The position numbers were made by a program, and so were the translations under genes. From contig NZ_BMTL01000028.1 in NCBI RefSeq assembly GCF_014649655.1, positions 1 to 64,000 of the forward strand: a DNA stretch of 64,000 bases, in the 5' to 3' direction. Every line of letters starts with the position of its first letter. The stretch's first letter is position 1. The notes under the pieces were generated by a model, which was not told the origin of the DNA, ran no database searches, and saw nothing but the letters and a program-made list of their open reading frames with translations. Shown here one piece after another: positions 34,991 through 43,694 of this stretch. The stretch comes from Streptomyces humidus (GTDB taxonomy: Bacteria > Actinomycetota > Actinomycetes > Streptomycetales > Streptomycetaceae).

Positions 34991-35004
34991 GTGATCTGCG
35001 ACAC
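34991..35004. promoter_or_regulatory. Crp-like site GTG-N6-GACAC upstream of nuoA
   Basis: GTGATCTGCGACAC fits the S. coelicolor Crp consensus GTG-N6-GNCAC as I recall it. It lies just upstream of the candidate nuo -10 box. The motif is short and could be chance. Confidence 0.3.
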
Positions 35005-35574
35005 GGGGTATTACACAAGCTTTGTGATCTCCACCACCTGACGAAGGATCATGAAGTCACATCAGCGGTGATCTTCACACGCGAAGCGCCAGAGTGATCA
35101 CAAGAAGTGACATTTTCGCTCGTCATCGCAGGCGGCAGGGGGCGTCTCAATATCAAGAGGGTTCCCTTGCATGCAAATTGGAGGTGGACACAGCACCCTG
35201 ATAGTGGCTCGCGTTCACACATCAGAGGGAGCCCGGCTCGGGACGTGGACGTGTGCGCGCGTTCACGAGCGGAACGAATCGCACCGCGTGCGCGCGACGC
35301 CGCCGCCCCGGTAATCGTTCCGTGACCTCCGCCACACCGGGAGGGCCGTCCAAGAAGCGGGCTTGGCCAACGGTCGCGACCGATGGTAGGCGGCGGGCAA
35401 TCCGGACGTAACGACGAAAGCCCATGATCACAGGCATGATCACCTGCGTCCGCAATGTCCGTTACGGCGTCAATAAAGAGCCGGAGAACAGGAATTTGGG
35501 GCATCCGTTGAACAACTGTGGCGCAGCACACGTTTCTTGAAGGTATGGAGGAGCCCCTGATACCGGTTGTACCC

Positions 35575-36378
35575 ATGTCCCACACCGCTCACATACGCAG
35601 CCACCGGAAACCCCGCCGCAGCGCGTCGACGATCGCGATGCGGGCCGGAGTCGCCAGTGGTGTCCTCGGCACGCTGGCCGTCGCCACGGCAGCAGGCACG
35701 GCCAACGCCGCCGAGCCGGTGACGCAGACACTCGAACTGCCCGTGCTCACCGGCGACCTGGCCGCCCAGGTCGCGCAGTCCGCGCAGGCCACACAGCAGG
35801 CCGCGGCGAACTACCAGCTGCACGCCGAGCGTGACGCTGCCGCCGCGGCGGCCGCCAAGGAGGCCAAGAAGGACCTCGCGCACGCCAAGGCCGAGGCCAA
35901 GCAGAAGGCCGAGGCCGCCCGCAAGGCCGCCGCCGAGCGGGCCACGCGCGCCGCCGAGCGGACCACGCTCTCCACCCCGGCGAGCAGCAACAGCTTCACC
36001 AGCACGAGCAGCTCCACCGCGACCGGTTCGGCCGCGGCCGTCATCGCCTTCGTGAAGGCGCAGATCGGCGACGCCTACGTCTCCGGCGGCACCGGCCCCA
36101 ACTCGTGGGACTGCTCGGGGCTGATGCAGACCGCCTTCAAGCAGGTGGGCATCGACCTGCCGCGCGTCTCGCAGGACCAGTCGACCGCCGGCACCCAGGT
36201 CTCCCTGGACAACCTGCAGCCGGGCGACATCCTGTACTGGGGCAGCGCGGGCAGCGCGTACCACGTGGCGGTGTACGTCGGCGACGGCATGTTCGTCGGC
36301 GCGCAGAACCCCTCCACCGGCGTGGCCGAGAAGCCGCTGTCCTACGACCCGCCGACCGGCGCGGTGCGGGTGCTCTGA
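35575..36378 (+). CDS. Secreted NlpC/P60 peptidoglycan endopeptidase with coiled-coil stalk
   Basis: This is a 267-residue exported protein. It has a signal sequence (basic IRSHRKPRRSAS, then AGVASGVLGTLAVATAAG, cleavage near ANAAE), an Ala/Lys/Glu-rich coiled coil at about 75-125 (AKKDLAHAKAEAKQKAEAA), a Ser/Thr linker, and a C-terminal NlpC/P60 domain of about 110 residues. The catalytic Cys lies in WDCSGLMQTAF and the His in YHVAVYVG. It would cut D-Glu-mDAP-type bonds in wall peptides. The start is uncertain: ATG at 35575 begins the basic region, ATG at 35545 would add 10 residues, and GGAGGAG lies between them. It is divergent from the nuo operon and followed by a terminator hairpin. Confidence 0.88.
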   Translation: MSHTAHIRSHRKPRRSASTIAMRAGVASGVLGTLAVATAAGTANAAEPVTQTLELPVLTGDLAAQVAQSAQATQQAAANYQLHAERDAAAAAAAKEAKKDLAHAKAEAKQKAEAARKAAAERATRAAERTTLSTPASSNSFTSTSSSTATGSAAAVIAFVKAQIGDAYVSGGTGPNSWDCSGLMQTAFKQVGIDLPRVSQDQSTAGTQVSLDNLQPGDILYWGSAGSAYHVAVYVGDGMFVGAQNPSTGVAEKPLSYDPPTGAVRVL

Positions 36379-36835
36379 CACCCCACTCGGCGCGCCCCGG
36401 AAGGCGCTTCACGCACGCAAGGGCCGCAGCCGCTCGGGGGCAGCGGCCCTTCGGGCTCCCCCGACGCGGCCCTGCACGGCCCTCGGCGGGCCCTGAGCGG
36501 GCCGGAACGGCCCGGGCGGCCCCCGGGGCCGCCGAGCGGGCGCAGGCGGCTCTGAGCCGGACGAGGCCTGCGGGACTTACGGGGCTTACGGGGCTTCCCG
36601 GTGCTCCGAGTTGAGCAAGTGACCCAAGTCGGACATGAAGCACCGTTGTTCACAAAAGCCCTGACGCGCCGAGTCGGCGCCTATTCAGGGACATTCACCC
36701 CCAGTGCCGTCTGGCGAGAGTGTCCGACATGTCGGATGCATCGTCAGTGCAGCGGAGCGGGGGCCCGGCCCGGCGGGAGGAAGTCCTCGCGCGCCGGGCC
36801 GCCGGGCGACGGGTCCGCGTCGCCTCGTCGCGAGG
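36379..36835. other. Intergenic region between convergent NlpC/P60 and reductase genes
   Basis: No gene is supported. The left end holds a terminator hairpin. GGGCC/GGCCC-rich sequence with TTACGGGGC repeats follows to about 36600. A perfect palindrome TCCGACATGTCGGA lies at 36723-36736, about 100 nt from the reductase stop. Confidence 0.55.
36419..36451 (+). terminator. Terminator hairpin after the NlpC/P60 gene
   Basis: AAGGGCCGC (36419-36427) pairs perfectly with GCGGCCCTT (36443-36451) around a 15-nt loop, 41 nt after the stop codon. The downstream TTCGGG is not a U-tract, as is usual in this genus. Confidence 0.65.
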
Positions 36836-38143
36836 TCAGGCCTTGGGGGCCACCTTGCTCAGGCCGTTGATGATGCGGTCCATCGCGTCGCCGCCCGTGG
36901 GGTCCGTCAGGTTGGCGAGCATCTTCAGGGTGAACTTCATCAGCAGCGGATGGGTCAGACCACGCTGGGCCGCGATCTTCATGACCTTCGGGTTGCCGAT
37001 GAGCTTCACGAACGCGCGGCCCAGCGTGTAGTAGCCGCCGTAGGTGTCCGCGAGGATCTGCGGGTAGCGCTGCAGGGCGAGTTCGCGCTGGCCGGGGGTG
37101 GCCCGGGCGTGGGCCTGGACGATGACGTCGGCGGCGATCTGACCCGATTCCATCGCGTAGGCGATGCCCTCGCCGTTGAAGGGGTTCACCAGGCCGCCGG
37201 CGTCGCCGACCAGCAGCAGCCCCTTGGTGTAGTGCGGCTTGCGGTTGAAGGCCATCGGCAGGGCCGCGCCGCGGATCGGGCCGGTCATGTTTTCGGGGGT
37301 GTAACCCCAGTCCTCCGGCATGGACGCGCACCAGGCCTTGAGGACCTCACGCCAGTCGAGCTCCTTGAAGGAGTCGGAGGTGTTCAGCACGCCCAGGCCG
37401 ACGTTCGACGTCCCGTCGCCCATGCCGAAGATCCAGCCGTAACCGGGCAGCAGCCGGTCCTCGCCCGGGCCCCGGCGGTCCCACAGCTCCAGCCAGGACT
37501 CCAGGTAGTCGTCCTCGTGGCGCGGAGAGGTGAAATAGGTGCGGACCGCGACGCCCATCGGCCGGTCCTCACGGCGGTGCAGGCCCATCGCCAGCGAGAG
37601 GCGGGTGGAGTTGCCGTCGGCGGCCACCACGAGGGGGGCGCGGAAGGTGACTTCGCGCTTCTCCTCCCCCAGCTTGGCGTGCACGCCGGTGATACGGCCG
37701 GTGCGCTCGTCCAGGATCGGAGCGCCGACGTTGCAGCGCTCGTACAGGCGGGCGCCCGCCTTCTGGGCCTGCCGGGCGAGCTGCTCGTCGAAGTCGTCCC
37801 GCTTGCGGACGAGGCCGTAGTCGGGGAAGGAGGCGAGATCGGGCCAGTCGAGCTGCAACCGCACCCCGCCGCCGATGATCCTCAGACCCTTGTTGCGCAG
37901 CCAGCCGGCCTCCTCGGAGATGTCGATGCCCATGGCCACGAGCTGCTTGGTGGCGCGCGGGGTGAGGCCGTCGCCGCAGACCTTCTCGCGCGGGAACTCG
38001 GTCTTCTCGAGGAGGAGTACGTCGAGTCCGGCCTTGGCGAGGTAGTAGGCGGTCGTGGAACCGGCCGGTCCCGCGCCGACGACGATCACGTCGGCGGTGG
38101 TCTCGGAGAAGGGCTCGGCGTGGGGCTCGTTCACGGCGGTCAC
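36836..38143 (-). CDS. Geranylgeranyl reductase-family flavoprotein (menaquinone reductase-like)
   Basis: This 435-residue FAD enzyme probably saturates a double bond in the isoprenoid chain of menaquinone (MenJ type) or of lipid precursors. The dinucleotide fold DVIVVGAGPAGSTTAYYLA is at 18-36. GLTPRATKQL, the second FAD motif LLLVGDAGGLVNPFNGEGI and the ligand-side PxxYxWxFxxG-like GYGWIFGMGDG are present. The GTG at 38143 follows GGGGAG. Streptomyces menaquinones are partly hydrogenated, and menG lies about 1 kb away, so a quinone tail substrate is favoured. Lipid (archaeol-like) reductases share the fold. Confidence 0.9.
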   Translation of the reverse strand: MTAVNEPHAEPFSETTADVIVVGAGPAGSTTAYYLAKAGLDVLLLEKTEFPREKVCGDGLTPRATKQLVAMGIDISEEAGWLRNKGLRIIGGGVRLQLDWPDLASFPDYGLVRKRDDFDEQLARQAQKAGARLYERCNVGAPILDERTGRITGVHAKLGEEKREVTFRAPLVVAADGNSTRLSLAMGLHRREDRPMGVAVRTYFTSPRHEDDYLESWLELWDRRGPGEDRLLPGYGWIFGMGDGTSNVGLGVLNTSDSFKELDWREVLKAWCASMPEDWGYTPENMTGPIRGAALPMAFNRKPHYTKGLLLVGDAGGLVNPFNGEGIAYAMESGQIAADVIVQAHARATPGQRELALQRYPQILADTYGGYYTLGRAFVKLIGNPKVMKIAAQRGLTHPLLMKFTLKMLANLTDPTGGDAMDRIINGLSKVAPKA

Positions 38144-38240
38144 GGCGGGATCTCCCCAAGTTCGGAATCTGCGTGCCGACCGGCACTGGACATGGGCAGT
38201 CTATTCAGCAGAATTGATCACCCGGCTGAAGGGCTGCCCC

Positions 38241-38747
38241 GTGAACCGAGCTCTGCCCGTAGTACGGCTGCGCGTTCCGACGGACGAGGACGCGGTCGCC
38301 TGGCACAGGGTCTTCGACGACCCGGACGTCATGGAGTTCCAGGGGGGCAGATCCGCGGAGCTGTCGGTCTACGAGGAACTCACCGCCCGCCAGCGCCGGC
38401 ACGACGCCGAGCGCGGGTTCTGCCTGTGGACGATCCTGGACCGCGACGACCGGGTGCTCGGCTTCACCGGCGCCCAGCCGTGGCCGCGCGAGTGGGGTCC
38501 CCGGGGGGAGATCGAGATCGGGTGGCGGCTCGGGCGCGAGCACTGGGGGCAGGGGTATGTGACGGCAGCCGCGCAGATGACCCTGGAGCGGGTGCGGGCG
38601 GCCGGGCCGTCGGGGGTCGTGGCGATGGTCGACGCGCGCAACGCGCGGTCCATCGCGGTCGCGGAGCGGCTGGGGATGCGGCTCGCGGAGGTCTTCACCA
38701 CCCCGGAGTCGAACAGAGAGGGGCGCTGCTACCGCCTCACCTGGTGA
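38241..38747 (+). CDS. GNAT-family N-acetyltransferase
   Basis: This 168-residue enzyme resembles the RimJ/RimL branch that acetylates protein N-termini or small amines. The fold is complete: VRLRVPTDEDAVAWHRVFDDP at the start, EIEIGWRLGREHWGQGYVTAA as the acetyl-CoA loop (Q/R-x-x-G-x-G/A form GREHWGQGY), and VDARNARSIAVAERLGM near the end. The GTG at 38241 follows GAAGGG. It is divergent from the reductase gene. Its stop codon is part of a 9-nt repeat. Confidence 0.88.
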   Translation: MNRALPVVRLRVPTDEDAVAWHRVFDDPDVMEFQGGRSAELSVYEELTARQRRHDAERGFCLWTILDRDDRVLGFTGAQPWPREWGPRGEIEIGWRLGREHWGQGYVTAAAQMTLERVRAAGPSGVVAMVDARNARSIAVAERLGMRLAEVFTTPESNREGRCYRLTW

Positions 38748-38771
38748 TCCGGGTGATCCGGGTGATCCGGG
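38745..38771. repeat. Three 9-nt repeats TGATCCGGG at the GNAT stop
   Basis: Three perfect tandem copies start with the TGA stop codon of the acetyltransferase. Related GTGATCC sequence follows for about 25 nt. Being in frame (9 nt), extra copies would leave the stop intact. Confidence 0.9.
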
Positions 38772-39188
38772 TGAGGCTGGGTATTCAGGTGATCCCGCTG
38801 ATCCTGGTGGCGTGCTGCCGGTCGCTTCGGCGCGGCCCGGCTTCCGCCACGCCGTCGGCGACCACGTCGTACGGCGCTGTCCGCCGCCGGGCCTCGGGGG
38901 GGGGCGCGCGGCGCCGTGGTCACCGTGTGGTTCGACTTCTCCGAGGGGGAGGGCGGCGGAGTCGCGGGCGCGCGAGCCGCGCGTTCCGAGTCCGGGCGGG
39001 GCGGGGCGGGCTGGAGCGCGAACTCGACCGGTCCCGGAACCCCTTCGAGTCGATCGTCCCCTGACGCGGGACCGCCGGGGCCGGCCCTTCCGGACGAACC
39101 CACCGGGGCCGAACCCTTCGGGCCCGACCCGTCGGGACGAGCCGCTCGGGACGAGCCGCCGAAGCCTGAACCGCTCGGGTCGAGCCGT
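38772..39188. other. Intergenic region between GNAT and menG
   Basis: About 420 bases with no supported gene. Frames here show no recognisable product and biased composition. The right end has CGGGACGAGCCG-type repeats up to the menG stop. Confidence 0.5.
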
Positions 39189-39884
39189 TCAGGCCGCTTT
39201 GAAGCCTCGGTGCAGGGTGACCACGCCGCCCGTCAGGTTGCGCCAGGCGACCTTCGACCAGCCGGCCTTGCGCAGGTGCTCGGCGAGGGCGGGCTGATCG
39301 GGCCATGCCCGGATGGACTCGGCGAGGTAGACGTAGGCGTCGGGGTTGGAGGAGACCGCGCGGGCGACCGGCGGCAGGGCCCGCATCAGGTACTCGGTGT
39401 AGACGGTCCGGAACGGCGCCCAGGTGGGGTGCGAGAACTCGCAGATGACGACCCGGCCGCCGGGCCTGGTCACCCGGTGCATCTCGCGCAGCGCGGTGTC
39501 GAAGTCCTGCACGTTGCGCAGGCCGAAGGAGATCGTGACGGCGTCGAAGGTGTCGTCCTTGAAGGGCAGCTTCGTCGCGTCCCCGGCCGTGAACGGCAGC
39601 CAGGTGTGCTTCCTCTTGCCGACCTGGAGCATCCCGAGCGAGAAGTCGCAGGGGACGACGTAGGCGCCGGTCTGCGCGAAGGGGAGCGAGGAGGTGGCCG
39701 TACCGGCGGCGAGGTCCAGGACCTTCTGCGCGGGCCGGGCGTCGACCGCCTTGGCGACCTCCTTGCGCCACCTGCGGTCCTGACCGAGGGACAGCACGTC
39801 GTTGGTCACGTCGTACCGTTCCGCCACGCGGTCGAACATCGAGGCGACTTCATTGGGCTGCTTGTTCAGGGAAGCGCGGGTCAC
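39189..39884 (-). CDS. menG: Demethylmenaquinone methyltransferase
   Basis: This 231-residue UbiE/MenG-type enzyme methylates demethylmenaquinone with S-adenosylmethionine as the last step of menaquinone synthesis. DLAAGTATS (57-65) is motif I; the family signatures YDVTNDVLSLGQDRRWRKE and ISFGLRNVQDFDTALREMHRVTRPGG are present. The GTG at 39884 was chosen because the domain starts there; CACAAT lies just before it, so a leaderless transcript is possible. Other menaquinone genes lie nearby but not in the same operon. Confidence 0.95.
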   Translation of the reverse strand: MTRASLNKQPNEVASMFDRVAERYDVTNDVLSLGQDRRWRKEVAKAVDARPAQKVLDLAAGTATSSLPFAQTGAYVVPCDFSLGMLQVGKRKHTWLPFTAGDATKLPFKDDTFDAVTISFGLRNVQDFDTALREMHRVTRPGGRVVICEFSHPTWAPFRTVYTEYLMRALPPVARAVSSNPDAYVYLAESIRAWPDQPALAEHLRKAGWSKVAWRNLTGGVVTLHRGFKAA

Positions 39885-40696
39885 CCGCCCATTGTGGCAG
39901 CCCGGCCCCCGGCCGTTCACGGCAGGAGCCTCGGCTCCCTCCGTGCCGCGACGTCCTCGCCCCACCCGCACAGCAGCGCATCACACCGGTGAGCCGAGCA
40001 GAAGCAGCAGCGCACAGGTGACGCGCGGTTCCTGCAGTGCCACGGCCCCGCCGGGCGCCCGCTCGATGCGGGTCGTGCCGGTGGCCGACACCGCCGTGCG
40101 GCCGGATGCCGCCGGGGCCGGGGTCGCGGGCGCCTCGGGGGTCTCCGTGGCCGAACGGCAGCAGCGAGGACGGGGGCGACGAAGCGCCCCGGCCCAGGGA
40201 CGCGGCGTCGAGGACGGCGGCCTACGCGAGAGAGCCGACGGCCGGCAGGAGACCGATCCGCACGGCAGCCTCGGCCTGCGTACGGAGCCGTCCACGAGCT
40301 CGGGCGCCTCGGCGCAGGCGTCGTCGCCCTGGCGGCCGCGACGGCTGCCGCGCGCGGCGGCACGGCTTCGGGCGGCGAGGCTCGGATTGCGTTCCCGGAT
40401 ATCAGGGAGCCTTTGTGCAGCACGAAGTCTGCGCTGTTCGTGAGGGGCCGGCGAGAAACGCGTGACTCCTTCCTTCGGCCGAGAGATCCGGCGAAACAGT
40501 GCGCACCCCCGCCCACCACGGGAGGGCCGATTGCCCCTTTGGGGCGGACGGCCATCACGTTTTGCGCGCTTGCGTCCATGAACCGACTGTGTGGCCACAG
40601 TTCCCGCGTGATCCGTCCGCATGTGGGAGATTCCCCTTTCGGAAACGCGCGTCGTTTCCGGCCGAGAGGGAAGTCACGAGAGTGGGTGCAGACGCG
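39885..40696. other. Long intergenic region between menG and the GH18-like gene
   Basis: Over 800 bases without a recognisable gene. Frames of 180-220 codons are open on both strands at 39981-40622, but they are rich in Arg, Pro and Ala and lack domain-like patterns. A decayed gene cannot be excluded. The last 150 bases are less GC-rich, and a GAGAGGGAAG stretch at about 40665 may serve the next gene. Confidence 0.45.
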
Positions 40697-41773
40697 ATGA
40701 GGGGTTCACTGCTGCCGACGGCCGGGGTGGCCTGCCTGTTCGCCCTGACCGTCACGGGATGCTCCGCGGGCTCCGGCAGCGCGTCGGACCCGGCGCCCCC
40801 GGCCACCGGGCGGACCGGCGGCCGTCCTGGAGGCCACTCACCCTCGGGCCACTCACCCTCGGGCGGCGCCGCGTCGTCGGACGCCGGAGCCGCCGGCACC
40901 TCCTACGCGCCGTATGTGAGCGCGGTGGATGCCTCGGACAACGACTCGGCCGGCTCGCCGACGGCGTACAACCTGGCGTTCGTCATCGCGGACGGCAGCG
41001 CCTGCACACCGACCTGGAACGGCACGAACGCCGTCGACGACCCGGCCGTGAAGTCGCGCGTCGCGAAGCTGACGAAGTCGGGCGCCACGGCGCGCGTCTC
41101 CTTCGGCGGCGCCTCCGGCAAGGAGCTCGCGGCCACCTGTGACAGCGTCTCCGCACTGGCGCGGGCGTATGGCGCGGCGCTCGACGCGGTCGGCTCCACC
41201 CAGGCCGACTTCGACATCGAGGGCGACGAGCCGGCCGACTCCGACTCGGTGGCCCTGCGCTCGCGGGCGATCGCGGCGCTGCAGAAGGAACGCCCCGGCC
41301 TGGAGGTCTCCTTCACACTCGCGGTGATGCCCTCCGGGCTGGACTCCGCCGGCCTGGCGCTGCTGGACTCCGCGAACACGTACGACGTCCAGGTCTCCAC
41401 CGTCAACCTCATGACGATGAACTACGGCGAGTCGTACGCCGGCGACATGGGCGGATACGCGATCACCTCGGCGACGGCGGCCCAGGCACAGCTCAGGAAG
41501 GTCTTCGGCACGACGGACGCGGGTGCGTGGAAGGGCATGGCGCTCACGTCGATGATCGGCGCCAACGACGTCGCCGGCGAGACGTTCTCCCTGGCGGACG
41601 CGGCCCAGGTGCGGGCGTTCGCCGTGGAGAAGGGGGTCTCCTGGGTCTCCATGTGGTCGGCGTTCCGGGACCAGCAGTGCTCGGCGGCCGACCCGGCGAA
41701 GGGCGACGCCCTGACGAACTGCAGCGGGGTGCCACAGAGTTCGGGCGCGTTCGCGAGGGCGTTCTCGAAGTAG
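40697..41773 (+). CDS. GH18 chitinase-like lipoprotein
   Basis: This 358-residue protein has a lipoprotein signal: hydrophobic stretch ACLFALTV, lipobox TVTGC with the lipidated Cys near residue 21. A Gly/Ser/His-Pro linker (HSPSGHSPSGG) leads to a TIM-barrel domain like those of bacterial GH18 chitinases. DFDIEG carries the DxDxE core of the GH18 motif, but the first Asp of DGxDxDxE is Ala (QADFDIE). MTMNYG and SMWSAFRDQQC are typical barrel strands. The catalytic Glu is present. The ATG at 40697 is used; a GTG at 40682 has a better ribosome site and would add 5 residues. The gene is convergent with the amidohydrolase-like gene, 17 nt apart. Confidence 0.85.
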   Translation: MRGSLLPTAGVACLFALTVTGCSAGSGSASDPAPPATGRTGGRPGGHSPSGHSPSGGAASSDAGAAGTSYAPYVSAVDASDNDSAGSPTAYNLAFVIADGSACTPTWNGTNAVDDPAVKSRVAKLTKSGATARVSFGGASGKELAATCDSVSALARAYGAALDAVGSTQADFDIEGDEPADSDSVALRSRAIAALQKERPGLEVSFTLAVMPSGLDSAGLALLDSANTYDVQVSTVNLMTMNYGESYAGDMGGYAITSATAAQAQLRKVFGTTDAGAWKGMALTSMIGANDVAGETFSLADAAQVRAFAVEKGVSWVSMWSAFRDQQCSAADPAKGDALTNCSGVPQSSGAFARAFSK

Positions 41774-41790
41774 CGGGGGCGGGAGCGGCT

Positions 41791-42396
41791 CTACCGGCGC
41801 CTGTGGACGAGGCGGCCGTCCACCACCGTCGCGACGCACGTTCCCGCGCCGCGCTCCGCGAGCTCGGCCTCGTCCCGTACGTCGAACACGGCGAACCGGG
41901 CCGCGCTGTGCCGCTCGCGCGGGGCCGCGAACTCCACCGGCAGCCCGGCGGCGCACGGGTCGAGGGAGGGAGTGCCGCCGGGACGTCCGATCCGGCCCAT
42001 GAGGGCCAGGCCGGTGCGGCGCACGGCGTCCCGCACAGCGCGGTTGTGCAGTTCCTCGCAGGCCGCCCGGACCGTGCCGTGCGCCAGCATGCGCTGCACC
42101 CCGCGCCGGGCGCTCGCCCCCCAGCGGACGTCGTCCATGACGAGCGCCGCCAACGCGTCCCCGGTCAGCGGCTCGACGCCCAGTTCGTCGGCCTCGCGCG
42201 GATCCGGGTGGTACGCCTCCTCCAGCAACTCGTTGCCGTGCAGGTTGACCAGACCGGGCGTCAGGATGCCGGGCCATGTCCGCACCCGTGCGCCCGGGTG
42301 GGCGGCGAGAAGTTCCTCCGGCGGTCCGGCGTCGGCGATCCACGCGCCCTTGACGGCGAGCGCCCGGCCCCGGGAATCCACGTGAACGGTCAGCAT
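41791..42396 (-). CDS. Truncated amidohydrolase-like protein beside mqnC
   Basis: This 201-residue protein aligns with the N-terminal composite domain of imidazolonepropionase/ATZ-TRZ amidohydrolases. It has GAWIADAGPPEELLAAHPGARVRTWPGILTPGLVNLHGN. The HxH metal motif that normally follows LVN is HGN here, and the barrel is missing because the protein ends after about 200 residues in a C-terminal composite strand (GTCVATVVDGRLVHRRR). It is thus probably not a metal-dependent hydrolase. The ATG at 42396 is 7 nt after the mqnC stop, so co-expression is likely. Aminodeoxyfutalosine deaminase of the pathway belongs to the full-length family, which makes the position suggestive. Role unknown. Confidence 0.75.
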   Translation of the reverse strand: MLTVHVDSRGRALAVKGAWIADAGPPEELLAAHPGARVRTWPGILTPGLVNLHGNELLEEAYHPDPREADELGVEPLTGDALAALVMDDVRWGASARRGVQRMLAHGTVRAACEELHNRAVRDAVRRTGLALMGRIGRPGGTPSLDPCAAGLPVEFAAPRERHSAARFAVFDVRDEAELAERGAGTCVATVVDGRLVHRRR

Positions 42397-42403
42397 GTGA
42401 AGG

Positions 42404-43603
42404 CTAGTTGGACGTCAGGAGCTTCAGCTCGGGGTGAGCCGTGCCGCCCGCGATCGCCGTCGAGGAGATGTGGGACATGACCCGCTCGTCGACGGGGTCG
42501 TTCGCGGGGTCGTCGTGGACGACGAGGTGCTCGTACGTCGTCGCCCGCTGCGCCGGAACGCGGCCCGCCTTGCGGATCAGGTCGATGATCTCCATGCGGT
42601 TGGAGCGGTGTCGGGCGCCTGCCGAGGAGACGACGTTCTCCTCCAGCATGATCGAACCGAGGTCGTCCGCGCCGTAGTGCAGCGAGAGCTGGCCGACCTC
42701 CTTGCCCGTCGTCAGCCACGAGCCCTGGATGTGGCGCACGTTGTCGAGGAACAGCCGGGCGATCGCGATCATCCGCAGGTACTCGAAGAGGGTCGCCTGC
42801 GTGCGGCCCTTCAGGTGGTTGTTCTCGGGCTGGTACGTGTACGGGATGAAGGCCCGGAAGCCGCCCGTGCGGTCCTGCACCTCACGGATCATCCGCAGGT
42901 GCTCGATGCGCTCGGCGTTGGTCTCGCCGGTGCCCATCAGCATCGTGGACGTCGACTCGACGCCCAGCCCGTGCGCGATCTCCATGATCTCCAGCCAGCG
43001 CTCGCCGGACTCCTTGAGCGGGGCGATGGCCTTGCGCGGACGCGCGGGGAGCAGCTCGGCGCCGGCGCCCGCGAAGGAGTCCAGACCGGCGGCGTGGATG
43101 CGGGTGACGGCCTCCTCGACCGTCACCTTCGAGATGCGCGCCATGTGCTCGACCTCGGACGCGCCCAGCGAGTGGATCACCAGCTGGGGGAACGCCTCCT
43201 TGATGGCCGCGAAGTGCTTCTCGTAGTACTCGACGCCGTAGTCCGGGTGGTGTCCGCCCTGGAACATGATCTGCGTGCCGCCCAGTTCGACGGTCTCGGC
43301 GCAGCGGCGCAGGATGTCGTCGAGGTCGCGTGTCCAGCCCTTCTCCGTGTCCTTGGGGGCCGCGTAGAAGGCGCAGAACTTGCACGCCGTGACGCACACG
43401 TTCGTGTAGTTGATGTTCCGCTCGATGATGTACGTCGCGATGTGCTCGGTCCCGGCGTACAGCCGGCGTCGCACGGCGTCGGCGGCGGCGCCGAGCGCGT
43501 GCAGGGGCGCGTCGCGGTAGAGGTCGAGCGCCTCCTCCGGGGTGATCCGCCCACCGGCGGCGGCACGGTCGAGGACGGACTGAAGGTCGGCCTTCTCGGT
43601 CAC
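42404..43603 (-). CDS. mqnC: Cyclic dehypoxanthine futalosine synthase
   Basis: This 399-residue radical SAM enzyme cyclises dehypoxanthine futalosine in the futalosine route to menaquinone. The cluster motif is CVTACKFC (Cys70, 74, 77). MFQGGHHPDYGVEYYE, AGLDSFAGAGAELLPARPR and MGTGETNAERIEHL are MqnC signatures. The GTG at 43603 gives the usual family length; an in-frame upstream start at 43642 adds 13 residues. GAGAGGGACGC precedes it. It is followed closely by the amidohydrolase-like gene. Confidence 0.96.
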   Translation of the reverse strand: MTEKADLQSVLDRAAAGGRITPEEALDLYRDAPLHALGAAADAVRRRLYAGTEHIATYIIERNINYTNVCVTACKFCAFYAAPKDTEKGWTRDLDDILRRCAETVELGGTQIMFQGGHHPDYGVEYYEKHFAAIKEAFPQLVIHSLGASEVEHMARISKVTVEEAVTRIHAAGLDSFAGAGAELLPARPRKAIAPLKESGERWLEIMEIAHGLGVESTSTMLMGTGETNAERIEHLRMIREVQDRTGGFRAFIPYTYQPENNHLKGRTQATLFEYLRMIAIARLFLDNVRHIQGSWLTTGKEVGQLSLHYGADDLGSIMLEENVVSSAGARHRSNRMEIIDLIRKAGRVPAQRATTYEHLVVHDDPANDPVDERVMSHISSTAIAGGTAHPELKLLTSN

Positions 43604-43694
43604 CGGGAGCGTCCCTCTCGTCAAGTTCGTCGGGTTCGTCAAGGGTTGTGGACGGACCGAGCCAGCCTACGCCAGACGTTCCGACGCCCCGACC

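Larger units (their letters stand above)
34833..35574. other. Divergent control region between nuoA and the NlpC/P60 gene
   Basis: About 740 bases without a gene, visibly richer in A/T than its surroundings. It holds the Rex-type site, a Crp-like sequence, CACAA-GCT-TTGTG (35014-35026), and several GTGATC motifs: at 34990, 35023, 35068 (GTGATCTTCAC), 35094 (GTGATCAC), and a direct repeat CATGATCAC at 35423-35431 and 35435-35443. No hairpin of the ydaO kind is seen before the NlpC/P60 gene. Confidence 0.6.

Noticed and set aside
35300..35574. A ydaO-type riboswitch before the NlpC/P60 gene
   Set aside because: The conserved blocks seen at 11280-11488 are not found here, although wall hydrolases in this genus often have one.
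39981..40622. Frames of 180-220 codons on both strands between menG and the GH18-like gene
   Set aside because: Composition is Arg/Pro/Ala-rich in every frame, and no motif or ribosome site supports one of them; a decayed gene remains possible.
41174..41240. Full chitinase activity for the GH18-like lipoprotein
   Set aside because: The catalytic Glu is present, but the first Asp of DGxDxDxE is replaced, so the enzyme class cannot be claimed beyond GH18-like.
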